Assembly: GCF_014898095.1 (NCBI RefSeq)
Contig: NZ_CP062946.1
Location: 682,001-746,000, forward strand
Length of the DNA stretch: 64,000 nucleotides
Source of the DNA: Thalassotalea sp. LPB0316
GTDB taxonomy: Bacteria > Pseudomonadota > Gammaproteobacteria > Enterobacterales > Alteromonadaceae
Reading direction: 5' to 3'
Positions 31,588 through 42,655 of this stretch are shown in pieces. The notes below the pieces were generated by a model, which made no database searches, was not told the origin of the DNA, and was given only the letters and a program-made list of their open reading frames with translations. Position numbers and translations under genes: made by a program. How positions within the stretch are numbered: position 1 is the stretch's first letter; each line of letters begins with the position of its first letter.

Positions 31588-34500
31588 TTGCATGGTTCGC
31601 TAAAAACTCAGTAGCCGCCAACCTGTTGATGGCGTTTATTTTGGTGATCGGGCTCGGCTCATTATCAACTAAAATACCATTAGAAGTCTTTCCTTCTGTT
31701 GAATCTGAAGTTATTTCCGTTCGCATCTCTTTGCGTGGAGCAACGCCTGAGGATGTTGAAAAAGGCGTGACGATTCGCATTGAAGAAGCAGTTCAAGATC
31801 TCGAAGGCATCGAGCGCATTGTCAGTAGCTCTTCGGAGAATAGCTCGTCTGTCAATATAGAAGTAGAAAGTGGTTATGATCCACGTGAAATGCTTGCCGA
31901 TGTAAAAAGTCGAGTCGATGCCATCAACACCTTTCCCGTTGACGCCGAAAAACCGATTATTGCCCTAGCACAAAGAAAGCGCGAAGTTATCGCCGTTACG
32001 GTGACTAGCCCATATAGTGAAAAAGAGACACTTGAATTTGCCGAAGTTGTGCGCGATGAATTATTGCGCCTTCCTGGTGTCACTCAGCTCGACTTAAGCG
32101 GTGTGAGAAATTACGAAATTAGCTTAACGCTATCGCAAGATCAGCTCCGTCAATATGGCTTAACTATCAATGAAGTCTCAAGGCAAGTAAATGCCTTTAG
32201 TACTGACGTATCAGCAGGTAACTTACGCTCCTCTGGTGGTGATATTTTATTGCGCTCAAAAGGGCAAGCGTATTACAAAGATGAATTTGCCGATATTCCC
32301 ATCAAGACACGTGCTGACGGTACCATTATTCGCTTGCGCGATGTTGCTACGATTAATGATGGTTTTGAAGAAACCCCCATTAGAACGCGTTTCAATGGGC
32401 AACAAGCGGCATTTATTGATGTTTACCGCATAGGTCAGCAAAGTGCGATTGAAGTCGCCGATCAAGTCAAAGCTTATATCGACCGTCGCCAAGATACCCT
32501 GCCAGAGGGGTTTGCCTTAAGCTATTGGGATGATGACTCAGAAATCGTCAAAAACCGTATCGCCACCTTAACCTCTAGTGCTTTGCAAGGCGGTTTTTTA
32601 GTCTTGCTACTGTTAACTTTATTTTTGCGCCCATCAATCGCCTTTTGGGTCTTTATTGGTATCCCTGTGTCATTTATGGGGGCCTTTATTTTTATGCCAG
32701 TATTTGGCGTAACACTCAATATAATGAGCTTATTCGGCTTTATTTTAGTACTCGGCATTGTCGTCGATGACGCTATCGTCACCGGCGAAAACATCTACAC
32801 CCATTTACGTAACGCTGAGTCAGGTGAAGAAGCTGCGATTAAAGGTACTCAAGAAGTCGCGACACCCGTGACTTTTGGTATTTTAACAACGGTAACCGCT
32901 TTTCTACCGATGTTGTTTATCGAAGGTCGCCGCGGCGCGCTATTTTCACAAATCGCCATCGTTGTTATCCCAGTGTTAATATTTTCCTTGATTGAATCGA
33001 AATTTGTTTTGCCGGCGCACTTGAAGAAAATCAAGCTGCGCGGCCAAAGTAAACCCAATCGCTTAGAGCGCTTCCAGCAACGTTTTGCCGATGGCTTTGA
33101 ACGGGCAATTTTAAAATTTTATCAGCCGCTATTATCTGTTGCGCTACGCAATAAAATGACAACGATATCGCTATTTGTTGGCACTTTTTTAATTATCATC
33201 GCTTTATTGATGTCCGGTTGGAGTAAGTTTGTCTTTTTCCCTAGAATACCGAGTGAAACAGTAAGGCTCAACTTAACCATGCCCAACGGCACGCCATTTG
33301 AAGTGACCAATCAGCACATTATTAATATTGCTGCCCAAGCTGAAAAATTACAGCAAAAATACGTTGATAAAGAGACTAACCAAAGTGTGATCATGAATGT
33401 GCTAGCAACAACGGGTGGCCGCGGTGGCACTTCTCACGTCGGTGGCGTGCGCTTTGAATTAGTGCCGCCTGAAAAACGCACGATTAATGTCACATCTCGC
33501 CAAATGGTTGCCGAATGGCGGCAATTAGTTGGTCAAATACCTGGGGCAGAGTCGATGACCTATCGAGCAGAAATCGGTCGTTCATCAGATCCCATCGATG
33601 TTCAGCTAACCGGAAATTCACTTGAAACCTTGCAAGAGGTTGCCAATAAAGTGAAGCTCCATCTGGCCACTTACCCGACGGTGTTCGATATTGCAGACAG
33701 CTTATCTGACGGTAAAGAAGAGCTACAAATTGAACTAACGCAACAAGGTAAAGCGCTCGGCTTATCTAGGCAAGAAGTTGCTAGCCAAGTTCGCAATGCC
33801 TATTTTGGTGCTCAGGCACAGCGTATTCAGCGTGGTCGTGACGATGTTCGCGTAATGGTGTTGCTGCCGATTGAGGAGCGTCGTTCTTTAGCAGATCTCA
33901 AACACATCTTAATCGATACACCGTCAGGAGCCAAAGTACCGCTATCTCATATCGCTGAGCTGATCCCCGGTAAAAGCCCATCAACTATTCGCCGTATCGA
34001 TCGTTATCGCACGGTAAATGTTACCGCAGATATCGATAAGCAAACCGCTAATATGACGGCACTAAACGCCGACTTGAAAGTGTTTTTAGATAATTTAGTC
34101 GCTCAATATCCTGGCATTAATCACTCGTTAGAGGGCGAGGCTAAAGAGCAACGCGAGTCATTTGGTTCACTCGGTTGGGGGTTACTGTTTGTCTTTTTTG
34201 TCATTTACGCACTACTGGCTATTCCTTTTAAATCCTATATCCAACCGCTTATTGTGATGAGTGTGATCCCATTTGGTTTAATTGGCGCATTCATCGGCCA
34301 TTGGATCATGGGCATGGATTTAACCTTATTTAGCTTACTCGGCATGCTCGCATTGATAGGTGTTGTGGTTAATGACTCGTTGGTACTAGTTGATTTTATC
34401 AATAAGAAGAAACAGCAGGGTTACAACATTGCCAACGCCGTGCTTACCGCCGGTGCTTCACGCTTTAGGCCAGTGATGCTAACTAGCTTGACCACTTTTA

Positions 34501-34706
34501 TAGGCTTGATGCCACTGCTCTTTGAAAAATCGACGCAAGCGCAGTTTTTGATCCCAATGGCTATTTCACTTGGCTTTGGTATTTTATTTGCGACTTTTAT
34601 CACCTTGATATTAGTGCCAGTAAACTACCTAGTGGTTGAGCGATTAAAAGGCAACAAGGTCAAAACAGAAGAATTAATACTGCCAGCAAGAGCAATAACA
34701 AGCTAA
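31584..34706 (+). CDS. RND family inner-membrane efflux transporter
   Basis: A 1040-aa proton-driven pump of the AcrB/HAE-like superfamily. The first helix is near residues 8-28, followed by a large periplasmic loop; helices 2-6 include GIVVDDAIVTGENIY with the Asp pair of the proton relay; a second large loop and helices 8-12 follow, with GVVVNDSLVLVDFINK. It begins directly in the membrane (MIAWFAKNSVAANLLMAF), as in the Shewanella/Vibrio VexF-like branch. The substrate cannot be predicted. No repressor is adjacent. Confidence 0.94.
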   Translation: MIAWFAKNSVAANLLMAFILVIGLGSLSTKIPLEVFPSVESEVISVRISLRGATPEDVEKGVTIRIEEAVQDLEGIERIVSSSSENSSSVNIEVESGYDPREMLADVKSRVDAINTFPVDAEKPIIALAQRKREVIAVTVTSPYSEKETLEFAEVVRDELLRLPGVTQLDLSGVRNYEISLTLSQDQLRQYGLTINEVSRQVNAFSTDVSAGNLRSSGGDILLRSKGQAYYKDEFADIPIKTRADGTIIRLRDVATINDGFEETPIRTRFNGQQAAFIDVYRIGQQSAIEVADQVKAYIDRRQDTLPEGFALSYWDDDSEIVKNRIATLTSSALQGGFLVLLLLTLFLRPSIAFWVFIGIPVSFMGAFIFMPVFGVTLNIMSLFGFILVLGIVVDDAIVTGENIYTHLRNAESGEEAAIKGTQEVATPVTFGILTTVTAFLPMLFIEGRRGALFSQIAIVVIPVLIFSLIESKFVLPAHLKKIKLRGQSKPNRLERFQQRFADGFERAILKFYQPLLSVALRNKMTTISLFVGTFLIIIALLMSGWSKFVFFPRIPSETVRLNLTMPNGTPFEVTNQHIINIAAQAEKLQQKYVDKETNQSVIMNVLATTGGRGGTSHVGGVRFELVPPEKRTINVTSRQMVAEWRQLVGQIPGAESMTYRAEIGRSSDPIDVQLTGNSLETLQEVANKVKLHLATYPTVFDIADSLSDGKEELQIELTQQGKALGLSRQEVASQVRNAYFGAQAQRIQRGRDDVRVMVLLPIEERRSLADLKHILIDTPSGAKVPLSHIAELIPGKSPSTIRRIDRYRTVNVTADIDKQTANMTALNADLKVFLDNLVAQYPGINHSLEGEAKEQRESFGSLGWGLLFVFFVIYALLAIPFKSYIQPLIVMSVIPFGLIGAFIGHWIMGMDLTLFSLLGMLALIGVVVNDSLVLVDFINKKKQQGYNIANAVLTAGASRFRPVMLTSLTTFIGLMPLLFEKSTQAQFLIPMAISLGFGILFATFITLILVPVNYLVVERLKGNKVKTEELILPARAITS

Positions 34707-34742
34707 CCAGTCTTTATCTTAGCTCATTTACAACAGACATAA

Positions 34743-34768
34743 AAAAGCCCGGTACTGCCGGGCTTTTC
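34743..34768. terminator. bidirectional terminator between the RND operon and rpoH
   Basis: AAAAGCCCGG and CCGGGCTTTT pair around a five-base loop, with A/T runs on both sides. It can end both the efflux operon and the converging rpoH gene. Confidence 0.88.
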
Positions 34769-34808
34769 ATTATTTATTAGCTCACTTTGCTTATTAGCAC
34801 AGACTCAA

Positions 34809-35672
34809 TTAGACAAGAGCGGTTTTGAGTTTAGTCAAAGCATTTTTTTCTAACTGACGAACACGCTCAGCAGAAATACTATATTTTTCAGCAAGCTCTT
34901 GCAGTGTCGCTTTATCGTCATCTAACCAACGCGTTTTAACGATATCCTGACTGCGATCATCTAAAGCGACTAAAGCATTCGCTAACCGCTTATTTGCGTG
35001 CGCTTCATAGTCTTGCTCTTCAACCATAACGGCTAAATCTGAACGTTTATCTTCTAAGTACTGTGCTGGTGAAAAGTTGCCAGTTGCACTTGCCGAATCA
35101 TCATCGTCAGAGCTTAGTTCAAATGCTTGATCTTGATTGCTCATACGGGACTCCATTTCAAGCACGTCTTTAGTTGAAACACCTAAAGTTTCAGCAACGT
35201 TATCAATTTCGTCTTGGCTAAACCAACCCAAACGCTTTTTGTTTTTGCGCAGGTTAAAGAATAGTTTACGTTGTGCCTTTGTGGTGGCAACTTTAACGAT
35301 TCGCCAGTTCTTTAATACGAACTCGTGAATTTCAGCTTTGATCCAGTGGACAGCGAATGACACTAGGCGCACACCGACCTCAGGATTGAAACGCTTTACC
35401 GCCTTCATTAGGCCTACGTTACCCTCTTGGATTAAATCTGCTTGTGGTAACCCATATCCCGCATAGCCTTTGGCAATGTGAATAACAAAACGCAAGTGTG
35501 ACATGATCAACTCTTGCGCGGCTTGTAAGTCATTTTCGTGATGTAAACGAGTCGCCAATTCATGCTCGCGCTCAGCGCTAAGCATAGGAATGCTGTATGC
35601 AGATTGTACGTAAGCTTCAATGCTCCCACTTTGTGGAACCGTTAACGCCATTGATTGCATCGTATTACTCAT
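34809..35672 (-). CDS. rpoH: RNA polymerase heat-shock sigma factor RpoH (sigma 32)
   Basis: A 287-aa sigma-70 family factor directing heat-shock transcription. Region 2 has [21 protein letters not shown]. The RpoH box [17 protein letters not shown], near residue 134, separates it from other sigma factors. Region 4 has the helix-turn-helix [23 protein letters not shown]. The start at 35672 has CGAGGATCAAA before it. It sits near ftsX-ftsE-ftsY as in other gammaproteobacteria, but an EAL-HDOD gene is inserted between them. A heat-shock-like promoter lies upstream (35757-35783). Confidence 0.97.
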   Translation of the reverse strand: MSNTMQSMALTVPQSGSIEAYVQSAYSIPMLSAEREHELATRLHHENDLQAAQELIMSHLRFVIHIAKGYAGYGLPQADLIQEGNVGLMKAVKRFNPEVGVRLVSFAVHWIKAEIHEFVLKNWRIVKVATTKAQRKLFFNLRKNKKRLGWFSQDEIDNVAETLGVSTKDVLEMESRMSNQDQAFELSSDDDDSASATGNFSPAQYLEDKRSDLAVMVEEQDYEAHANKRLANALVALDDRSQDIVKTRWLDDDKATLQELAEKYSISAERVRQLEKNALTKLKTALV

Positions 35673-35756
35673 TTTGATCCTCGATTAACATGGTCTCGCG
35701 ATAATAACACGCGATTACGTCTTTTGCTATGCCTATATGCTACTCATTTGAATAGA

Positions 35757-35783
35757 CCTTGGGGCATTAAAAATAATTTCAAG
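35757..35783 (-). promoter_or_regulatory. sigma-32-like promoter upstream of rpoH
   Basis: On the minus strand CTTGAAA (35783-35777), 12 bases, then CCCCAAGG (35764-35757). The E. coli heat-shock consensus is CTTGAAA, 11-16 bases, CCCCATNT. The -35 is exact and the first five bases of the -10 match. It lies about 85 bases before the rpoH start codon, suggesting self-regulation. Confidence 0.55.
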
Positions 35784-35895
35784 TATAATCAAATGAAACA
35801 GCACACTTGTAACAATTATCGATCATTTTGTTAGATTTTTTATCAACTTTCATTGTATGCTAGCTTGAGGAAAAGCCGCAATATTGAGGTAGCTT

Positions 35896-37122
35896 TTGTA
35901 TTCATATGTAGCACGACAACCGATCTTAGACAGCAACCAAGAACTTGTTGCTTATGAGTTATTATTTCGAGACGGTGAAAGTAACCAATTTCCTAATATT
36001 TGTCCCGATCAAGCAACGTCAAACTTATTAACCAACAACCATTTGCACATGGGAGTTGAAAAGGTGACCGGTGACTTACCCGCGTTTATTAATTTTCACG
36101 CCGATACCTTAATTAAAAATTTTCCTAGCTTTCTCGATCCAGAAAAAGTGGTGATCGAAATACTTGAAGATGTTCCTATCAGTGAAGAACTGCTAACCGC
36201 CTGCCGAGATCTGCGAGCAAAAGGCTATAAATTCGCACTCGACGACCATGATTTTGATCCTAAATGGGACGTATTTTTCCCGTTAGTTGATATTATTAAA
36301 GTCGATGTGCTCAACACCAATATGTTATCGATCAGTCGATATGTTCGCCGTTTACAGGAACACAACCTTGTTTTACTCGCTGAAAAAGTAGAAACAGCGG
36401 AGCAGTTTGCGCAACTAAAATTACTCGGATTTACCCACTTCCAAGGGTATTTCTTCGCCCGGCCAGAAATGATCAAACAAAAGAAAATCTCCACGGCTAA
36501 GCAAAAGATACTTTCACTGATTGAGCAAGCAAATCAAGTACAACTCGACTTTGACAAGATCAGTGAGATCTTTAGCAGTGATACAGGTTTAACCTATAAA
36601 TTACTGCGTTTTATTAATAGCCCTACTTATGGTCGCAATCAAGAAATCACTTCGCTTAAACACGCGTTAATTTACATTGGTGAAGCCGAGTTGAAAAAAT
36701 TTATCGCATTGCTCGCACTGTCAGATTTGAACGAAGATCAGCCAAGTGAAACCTTGCGAATGTCGCTGACAAGAGCAAAGTTCTGCGAACAAATTTCAAA
36801 CCTACGCCAAGACGAAGAAAACCCACCGAAAGCATTTTTGACCGGTATGCTATCAATGATTGATGGTATCTTAAATTCCGAGCTCGACTCAGTCTTGGAA
36901 ATATTGCCAATTCACCCAGAAATCAAAGCCGCACTGAAAGGTAAGAAAAACAACTTGTTTGGTTATTTGTTATTAGCGCGAAAATCCGAGAAAGGTTTGT
37001 GGCAACAAGCAGAAAAGCTTGCTGACAAATTGAAAATTGCCAAAGAGCAATACTATCAAGCCCATGCTAAAGCACTAGAATGGGCCGATGAAATGATGCT
37101 TACTCAGCAGACGGCTCAATAG
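35896..37122 (+). CDS. EAL-HDOD signalling protein (YuxH-like)
   Basis: A 408-aa cytoplasmic protein with an N-terminal EAL-type domain (about 1-200) and a C-terminal HDOD domain (about 200-390). It starts at TTG with GAGG 7 bases before it; the protein begins MYSYVARQPILDSNQELVAYELLFRD. EAL-equivalent positions are YELLFRD, FINFHAD, VIEILED, LDDHDF, IIKVDVL and AEKVET, typical of the YuxH branch, so hydrolysis of c-di-GMP is uncertain. The HDOD part (LLRFINSPTYGRNQEITSLK) is common in regulators. Its 3' end overlaps converging ftsX by 23 bases. Confidence 0.88.
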   Translation: MYSYVARQPILDSNQELVAYELLFRDGESNQFPNICPDQATSNLLTNNHLHMGVEKVTGDLPAFINFHADTLIKNFPSFLDPEKVVIEILEDVPISEELLTACRDLRAKGYKFALDDHDFDPKWDVFFPLVDIIKVDVLNTNMLSISRYVRRLQEHNLVLLAEKVETAEQFAQLKLLGFTHFQGYFFARPEMIKQKKISTAKQKILSLIEQANQVQLDFDKISEIFSSDTGLTYKLLRFINSPTYGRNQEITSLKHALIYIGEAELKKFIALLALSDLNEDQPSETLRMSLTRAKFCEQISNLRQDEENPPKAFLTGMLSMIDGILNSELDSVLEILPIHPEIKAALKGKKNNLFGYLLLARKSEKGLWQQAEKLADKLKIAKEQYYQAHAKALEWADEMMLTQQTAQ

Positions 37123-38077
37123 CCTTGATGTGCTTTCTAACTGAAATATAGCTACCTAGTAACCCTAAGGTAACGGCGAATAACAATAGTGTTAGCACTT
37201 CACCGCCTGCTAACGCTTGAAAGTCAAAGCGTTGCTGATAGACCTCGGTAAGTTTAGTAATGGCACTCGATAAGTAACCGACAAGCAACCAAATGAGTAC
37301 GGTGGCGAGCAAGCCACCAAAAATGCCATACCACATACCTGCGTATAAAAAAGGTCGTTGAATGAAACTATCTGTCGCGCCAACCAATTTCATCACCGCG
37401 ATAGTTTGGCGTTGATTGAGAATTTGCAAGCGAATGGTATTGCCAATAATTAACACAACAGACGTACACAGCAGCAAGGCGACTGACATAACAATATCTT
37501 CAATTAAATTAGCAATTGCCTCTAAGCGGGTTAACCACTCTAGATCCAGTTGACCGACATCAACTTCTCGTTCATTTTTTAATTTAGCTAGTAACTCTTT
37601 TGCTGCTGTTGATTGACTGTGGCGCTGAGTTGGTGTGACTAACAATGTTGCTGGCAACGGGTTGTTATCGAGATAACCTAATGCACCGCCAAAACCAGAA
37701 GACTGGCTAAACTCAGCTAGCGCCTGCTTTGGTGAAATGTAAATAACATCATCCACTTCAGGGTAAAGTGATACCCTTTGAACCAATGCTTGTGCCGCTT
37801 TTTCAGACGTTGAAAGCTTTAAATAAAGCGTGATTTGTGAAGCACTGTGCCATTGATGCGATACGGCTTGAGCGTTTTTAACGAACACGTGTAAGGTCGC
37901 AGGTAAGGTTAAACTTATCCCCAATACCACCACTGTCATTATCGTGGTAAACGGCGTTCGCCATAAGTCACCCAGGCTGCCAATTGCCTGTTGTAAGTGT
38001 CTTATTGGTAATGATGTTAACTTTTGCCAAAAAGTAGGTCGATGGGCGATTGCACTCGTTGATTTAGCCATGCTCAC
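37100..38077 (-). CDS. ftsX: cell-division ABC transporter permease FtsX
   Basis: A 325-aa membrane protein with an N-terminal cytoplasmic tail, four transmembrane helices and a large periplasmic loop between the first two. With FtsE it activates murein hydrolases at the septum. Family motifs are [26 protein letters not shown] entry into the first helix and [19 protein letters not shown]. It overlaps ftsE by 14 bases. The 3' end shares 23 bases with the converging EAL-HDOD gene. Confidence 0.95.
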   Translation of the reverse strand: MSMAKSTSAIAHRPTFWQKLTSLPIRHLQQAIGSLGDLWRTPFTTIMTVVVLGISLTLPATLHVFVKNAQAVSHQWHSASQITLYLKLSTSEKAAQALVQRVSLYPEVDDVIYISPKQALAEFSQSSGFGGALGYLDNNPLPATLLVTPTQRHSQSTAAKELLAKLKNEREVDVGQLDLEWLTRLEAIANLIEDIVMSVALLLCTSVVLIIGNTIRLQILNQRQTIAVMKLVGATDSFIQRPFLYAGMWYGIFGGLLATVLIWLLVGYLSSAITKLTEVYQQRFDFQALAGGEVLTLLLFAVTLGLLGSYISVRKHIKAIEPSAE

Positions 38078-38759
38078 CTCCCAAGTTTAACCCTTCAACT
38101 ACACCATCGTTGATCATGTTGCCTTGTTTTAGGGTCAGGGTGCGATATTTCATTCTGGCAATCAATCCCAGATCATGGGTCGCAATCAGCACCGATACAC
38201 CGACGGCATTAAAGTCTTCAAACAGTTTAATAATTTCAAGTGATAACTTGGGATCTAGGTTACCCGTTGGTTCATCGGCAAGGATAATAGGTGGCTTGTT
38301 GACGATGGCACGTGCGATACCAACACGTTGTTGCTCACCCCCAGAAAGCATATAAGGATAACAGCGAATTTTCTCTAATAAGTGAACTTTTTCCAACGCT
38401 GTTTCAACGCGCTTTTTAATTTCTTTTGCACTAAAGCCCTCAATGACTAGCGGTAGGGCGACGTTGTCAAAAACCGTGCGATCCATCAGTAAGTTGTGGT
38501 TTTGGAAAATCATGCCAATACCGCGGCGAACATAGGGGATGTCCTGATATTTGATATTGGCAAGTTCAGTACCATTGATATTGATACTGCCGCTACTCGG
38601 TTTTTCCATTAGCGAGATGAGTTTTAATAACGTACTTTTACCCGCACCAGAGTGACCAGTGAGAAAAGCCATTTCGCCAGAGTCTACCTTAAAGCTGACT
38701 TGCTTTAGCGCGAGAAAACCACCGGGATATGTTTTACTAACGTTATTAAATTCTATCAT
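38064..38759 (-). CDS. ftsE: cell-division ABC transporter ATPase FtsE
   Basis: A 231-aa ABC ATPase. It has Walker [15 protein letters not shown] near residue 36, a Q loop in [14 protein letters not shown], the signature [14 protein letters not shown], Walker [12 protein letters not shown], and the switch histidine in IATHD. It begins [14 protein letters not shown]. It sits between ftsX and ftsY in the usual division cluster. Confidence 0.97.
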   Translation of the reverse strand: MIEFNNVSKTYPGGFLALKQVSFKVDSGEMAFLTGHSGAGKSTLLKLISLMEKPSSGSININGTELANIKYQDIPYVRRGIGMIFQNHNLLMDRTVFDNVALPLVIEGFSAKEIKKRVETALEKVHLLEKIRCYPYMLSGGEQQRVGIARAIVNKPPIILADEPTGNLDPKLSLEIIKLFEDFNAVGVSVLIATHDLGLIARMKYRTLTLKQGNMINDGVVEGLNLGGEHG

Positions 38760-38843
38760 TTGGCTACATTTTTATAATTTTTATTATCTTAGTGCCTTTA
38801 GCTTAGTGCTGACAATAGCTTATTCCATTATGTGAATGAAACA

Positions 38844-40097
<1,254 letters not shown>

Positions 40098-40220
40098 AAT
40101 GCTTTATTTCAATACGTTGCGTAATTTGGATCGTTTGTTAATAGTTTTTCATGACAAACAGCGATAAAATTGCCGATATATTACCACCTTAATCCATTAG
40201 ACAAAACAGCAACGATCGAT

Positions 40221-40802
40221 ATGGCAAAACAACGTTCAAGTAAAAAATCAACTTCAGGCTCTATTCGAATAATTGCTGGCATGCATCGCGGCAGAAAGTT
40301 ACCCGTGCTTGACGCACAAGGCTTGCGACCAACGACCGATCGGGTAAAAGAAACCGTGTTTAACTGGCTAATGCCCTATTGCCGAGAAAGTGACTGCCTC
40401 GATTGCTTTGCCGGTGCCGGCTCTCTGGGTTTTGAAGCCTTATCTCGCGGCGCAAATAGTGTGGTGATGTGCGAATTGGATAAGTCAGCTGCCCAACAAC
40501 TAACGCGCAACGCTAAGCTCCTAAATGCAGAGAATGTTCAAGTAATACAAGGAGATGCGTTAACTTACCTGCGACAACCACCTCAGGCGAAAGACATCAT
40601 TTTTATCGATCCACCATTTAGGCAAGGCTTAGCAGAAAAGGCTATCAACGAAGTAGATAAGGGGTGGCTAAAACCCAATGGCTTAGTGTATCTAGAAGTT
40701 GAATCAGAATTACAGTTGTCTAACTTGCCGTCTAGTTGGTGCTTGCTCAAAGAAAAAGTGGCTGGGCAGGTCGCTTACCGACTATACCAAAAGACAACTT
40801 AA
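40221..40802 (+). CDS. rsmD: 16S rRNA (guanine966-N2)-methyltransferase RsmD
   Basis: A 193-aa SAM-dependent methyltransferase modifying G966 of 16S rRNA. It has IRIIAGMHRGRKLPVL, LRPTTDRVKETVFNWL, the SAM-binding LDCFAGAGSLGFEALSRGA, and the catalytic DPPF in IIFIDPPFRQGL. The start is taken at ATG 40221 (MAKQRSSKKS) by family length; no strong ribosome site is visible there, and a TTG at 40170 is an in-frame alternative. Divergent from ftsY, as is usual. Confidence 0.94.
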   Translation: MAKQRSSKKSTSGSIRIIAGMHRGRKLPVLDAQGLRPTTDRVKETVFNWLMPYCRESDCLDCFAGAGSLGFEALSRGANSVVMCELDKSAAQQLTRNAKLLNAENVQVIQGDALTYLRQPPQAKDIIFIDPPFRQGLAEKAINEVDKGWLKPNGLVYLEVESELQLSNLPSSWCLLKEKVAGQVAYRLYQKTT

Positions 40803-40856
40803 ACCTTGGCTTAAAGCAATATCACGGTGCAAGCAAGCGTCAGCTAAGAGAAGGAC

Positions 40857-41444
40857 TTAGCTAATTTCAATGCCTAAATTAGACATGCCTTCCTCTAATA
40901 CCATTGCTTTTGCTTCCTTACAGCTAGCTTTGGTTTCTGGCGCATTAGCAATAAAGTCAAACAACTGTTGTTGGGTTGCTAACTCCCACTGCATCAGCGG
41001 GTGTTGCTCAATTGCTTGGTCAAGCTCTGCTTGCTCTAGCTCTTCGTGTTCGGAAAGCTCTAGTTCGCAATAGAAATTAACCGAATTGAGCGACAATTGG
41101 GCGACGTTGTCAAAGTTCTCTAGCTCTTTGTCTTGCATCCCTTGTAATAACGAAATCATCGCCATGGTGACATCGATCGCGGGAAAGACACCAAAACTGT
41201 CAAATTGCTCAGGATCGGGGATCAGCGGCTCTAGCTTGGCAAGCTGTGCATTGTAATTAATTTTGCACGATTGATTTTTGTCTAACCATTGCCAAACCAA
41301 ATCGAGTTGGTTGCGCAATAATTTTGGCTCACCAAATTCCGTTACTTCATAAAACATGAATAAATTCGGTAACATGCGCTCCATAAGCGCTGCGCTAAAA
41401 GCGACTTGTTGCCAATGATTCAAGCGAGATAAGTTGACTGTCAC
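40857..41444 (-). CDS. DUF416 family protein (YjaG-like)
   Basis: A 195-aa cytoplasmic protein of the YjaG/DUF416 family. It begins MTVNLSRLNHWQQVAFSAAL and has the family-typical ERMLPNLFMFYEV and FGVFPAIDVTMAMISLL. The C-terminal half is very acidic (LSEHEELEQAELDQAIEQ). Function unknown. It converges with rsmD. Confidence 0.85.
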   Translation of the reverse strand: MTVNLSRLNHWQQVAFSAALMERMLPNLFMFYEVTEFGEPKLLRNQLDLVWQWLDKNQSCKINYNAQLAKLEPLIPDPEQFDSFGVFPAIDVTMAMISLLQGMQDKELENFDNVAQLSLNSVNFYCELELSEHEELEQAELDQAIEQHPLMQWELATQQQLFDFIANAPETKASCKEAKAMVLEEGMSNLGIEIS

Positions 41445-41522
41445 AATGTTACTCTTTCGATGATATGCGCCGACATTATATCAAGTGAATGAGCAAATTG
41501 ATCACTTTGCGCGAATTAAAAA

Positions 41523-41708
41523 ATGAATAGTGATAAGTCGTATCTTGATTTAACTTTGGCGATGCACAACCGATTGCGAGAAATCAAAGTTTGGGAGACC
41601 TCATATTTGAGCCAAATAAAAAAACAAGTAGCTAGCGATCAACTTATTATATTTATCATCAGTGAACTCTGCCTAGGTGAGCGCCACAACGCTGTACCAC
41701 TTAATTAA
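41523..41708 (+). CDS. possible small protein, doubtful
   Basis: A 61-aa open frame (MNSDKSYLDLTLAMHNRLRE) in a gap of about 250 bases. No ribosome site precedes its ATG and the 3' end runs 8 bases into the converging binding-protein gene. No domain is recognised. Length and composition permit a real small gene, but chance is just as likely. Confidence 0.22.
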   Translation: MNSDKSYLDLTLAMHNRLREIKVWETSYLSQIKKQVASDQLIIFIISELCLGERHNAVPLN

Positions 41709-42375
41709 TGAGGTTGGTTTCAGCTGCTTTTTGATATTGAGTTATGCATCGATCATGGACGTGCAGGGTTATTGGGGTCTCAAATAATGATGTAGTGGAA
41801 AACTGTAATTTTGCCTTATTCTCTGCTTCTAAACTCTCAAACGACCATGAATCGGCTAACCCTAAGTCGACACGAGATAAAAGAACCATCATAACAATAG
41901 CTTGAGGCGATTCAGCAAAAGCTACCTCAATACCTGCATTCTCAAATTCTTGAAGAAATGTTGAGTTATCACTTGTTCTTAGCAGTGCAACTGTCTGACC
42001 TTTTAGCTGCTCTAGCGCCGTCCACGCAAAGTCTCCTTGTTGCTTTAAACGCACGAGTCCGATCTTCACCTTCTCTTGAGATAAAGCAAAGCTCTTGTAA
42101 TCATTAGTGTTTCTTATCGGATAAAAACTGGCGCACCACGGACCTTCACTAAGGTAGCGAGCGGCGCGTGCTGGTGGCAAAAACAACGGGCTAGCAGTAA
42201 CATGGGAATTTGCTAATCGACTTTCTAGCAATTCAAACGCAATGCCGCCGCTTTTGTTGTTAAGCGTTGTAAAAGGCGGATACTCAACTGCGACAACTTC
42301 CAAACTAAATGTTTCGGCGGCTAAGTGATAGGAAAACAAACAACTGAAGATTATTATTCGTTTTAATAAATTCAC
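41701..42375 (-). CDS. orphan periplasmic substrate-binding-like protein
   Basis: A 224-aa exported protein. The best start is GTG at 42375, placed after GGGAGG; an ATG eight codons upstream lies in front of that site and is less likely. Signal peptide of about 18 residues, then ETFSLEVVAVEYPPFTTLNNKSGGIAFELL, typical of type-3 solute-binding domains, with FLPPARAARYL and a C-terminal HDRCITQYQKA. No transporter genes are adjacent. It is similar in design to the orphan at 12352-13119. Confidence 0.75.
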   Translation of the reverse strand: MNLLKRIIIFSCLFSYHLAAETFSLEVVAVEYPPFTTLNNKSGGIAFELLESRLANSHVTASPLFLPPARAARYLSEGPWCASFYPIRNTNDYKSFALSQEKVKIGLVRLKQQGDFAWTALEQLKGQTVALLRTSDNSTFLQEFENAGIEVAFAESPQAIVMMVLLSRVDLGLADSWSFESLEAENKAKLQFSTTSLFETPITLHVHDRCITQYQKAAETNLIN

Positions 42376-42596
42376 TCTACCTCCCAAAAGAACCGTCAAT
42401 TATAAGCAAAGATAGATTAAAGCGATAAAAAATCAAACAATGTTTGACTAGCACATAACAAATACTTCCTAGATAGATAAACAGATAGTGACTATTTATA
42501 CTTGGCATGAGTGAGCATTCAATTTTCTTGATGTTAGCTTAACACGCCATGCCAAAATACTCGCATTATAGTCACCCTTGTTTACACTGCAGGCTT

Positions 42597-42627
42597 GGCG
42601 TTATCAACAGTCGAGTTTGATAACGCC
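42597..42627. promoter_or_regulatory. perfect 11-bp inverted repeat after the coiled-coil gene
   Basis: GGCGTTATCAA and TTGATAACGCC are exact complements with a nine-base loop, about 30 bases after the stop of the coiled-coil gene. No T run follows on the minus strand, so it is not a classical terminator for that gene; on the plus strand a T-rich stretch follows. It may protect the mRNA 3' end or stop plus-strand reading. Confidence 0.5.
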
Positions 42628-42655
42628 TTCTTATTTATACAAGTGCCATCTATGC

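Noticed and set aside
42597..42627. Perfect inverted repeat as an isolated attC site
   Set aside because: It has no outer box or GTT core pair and no cassette-like gene; the stem is simply 11 complementary bases.
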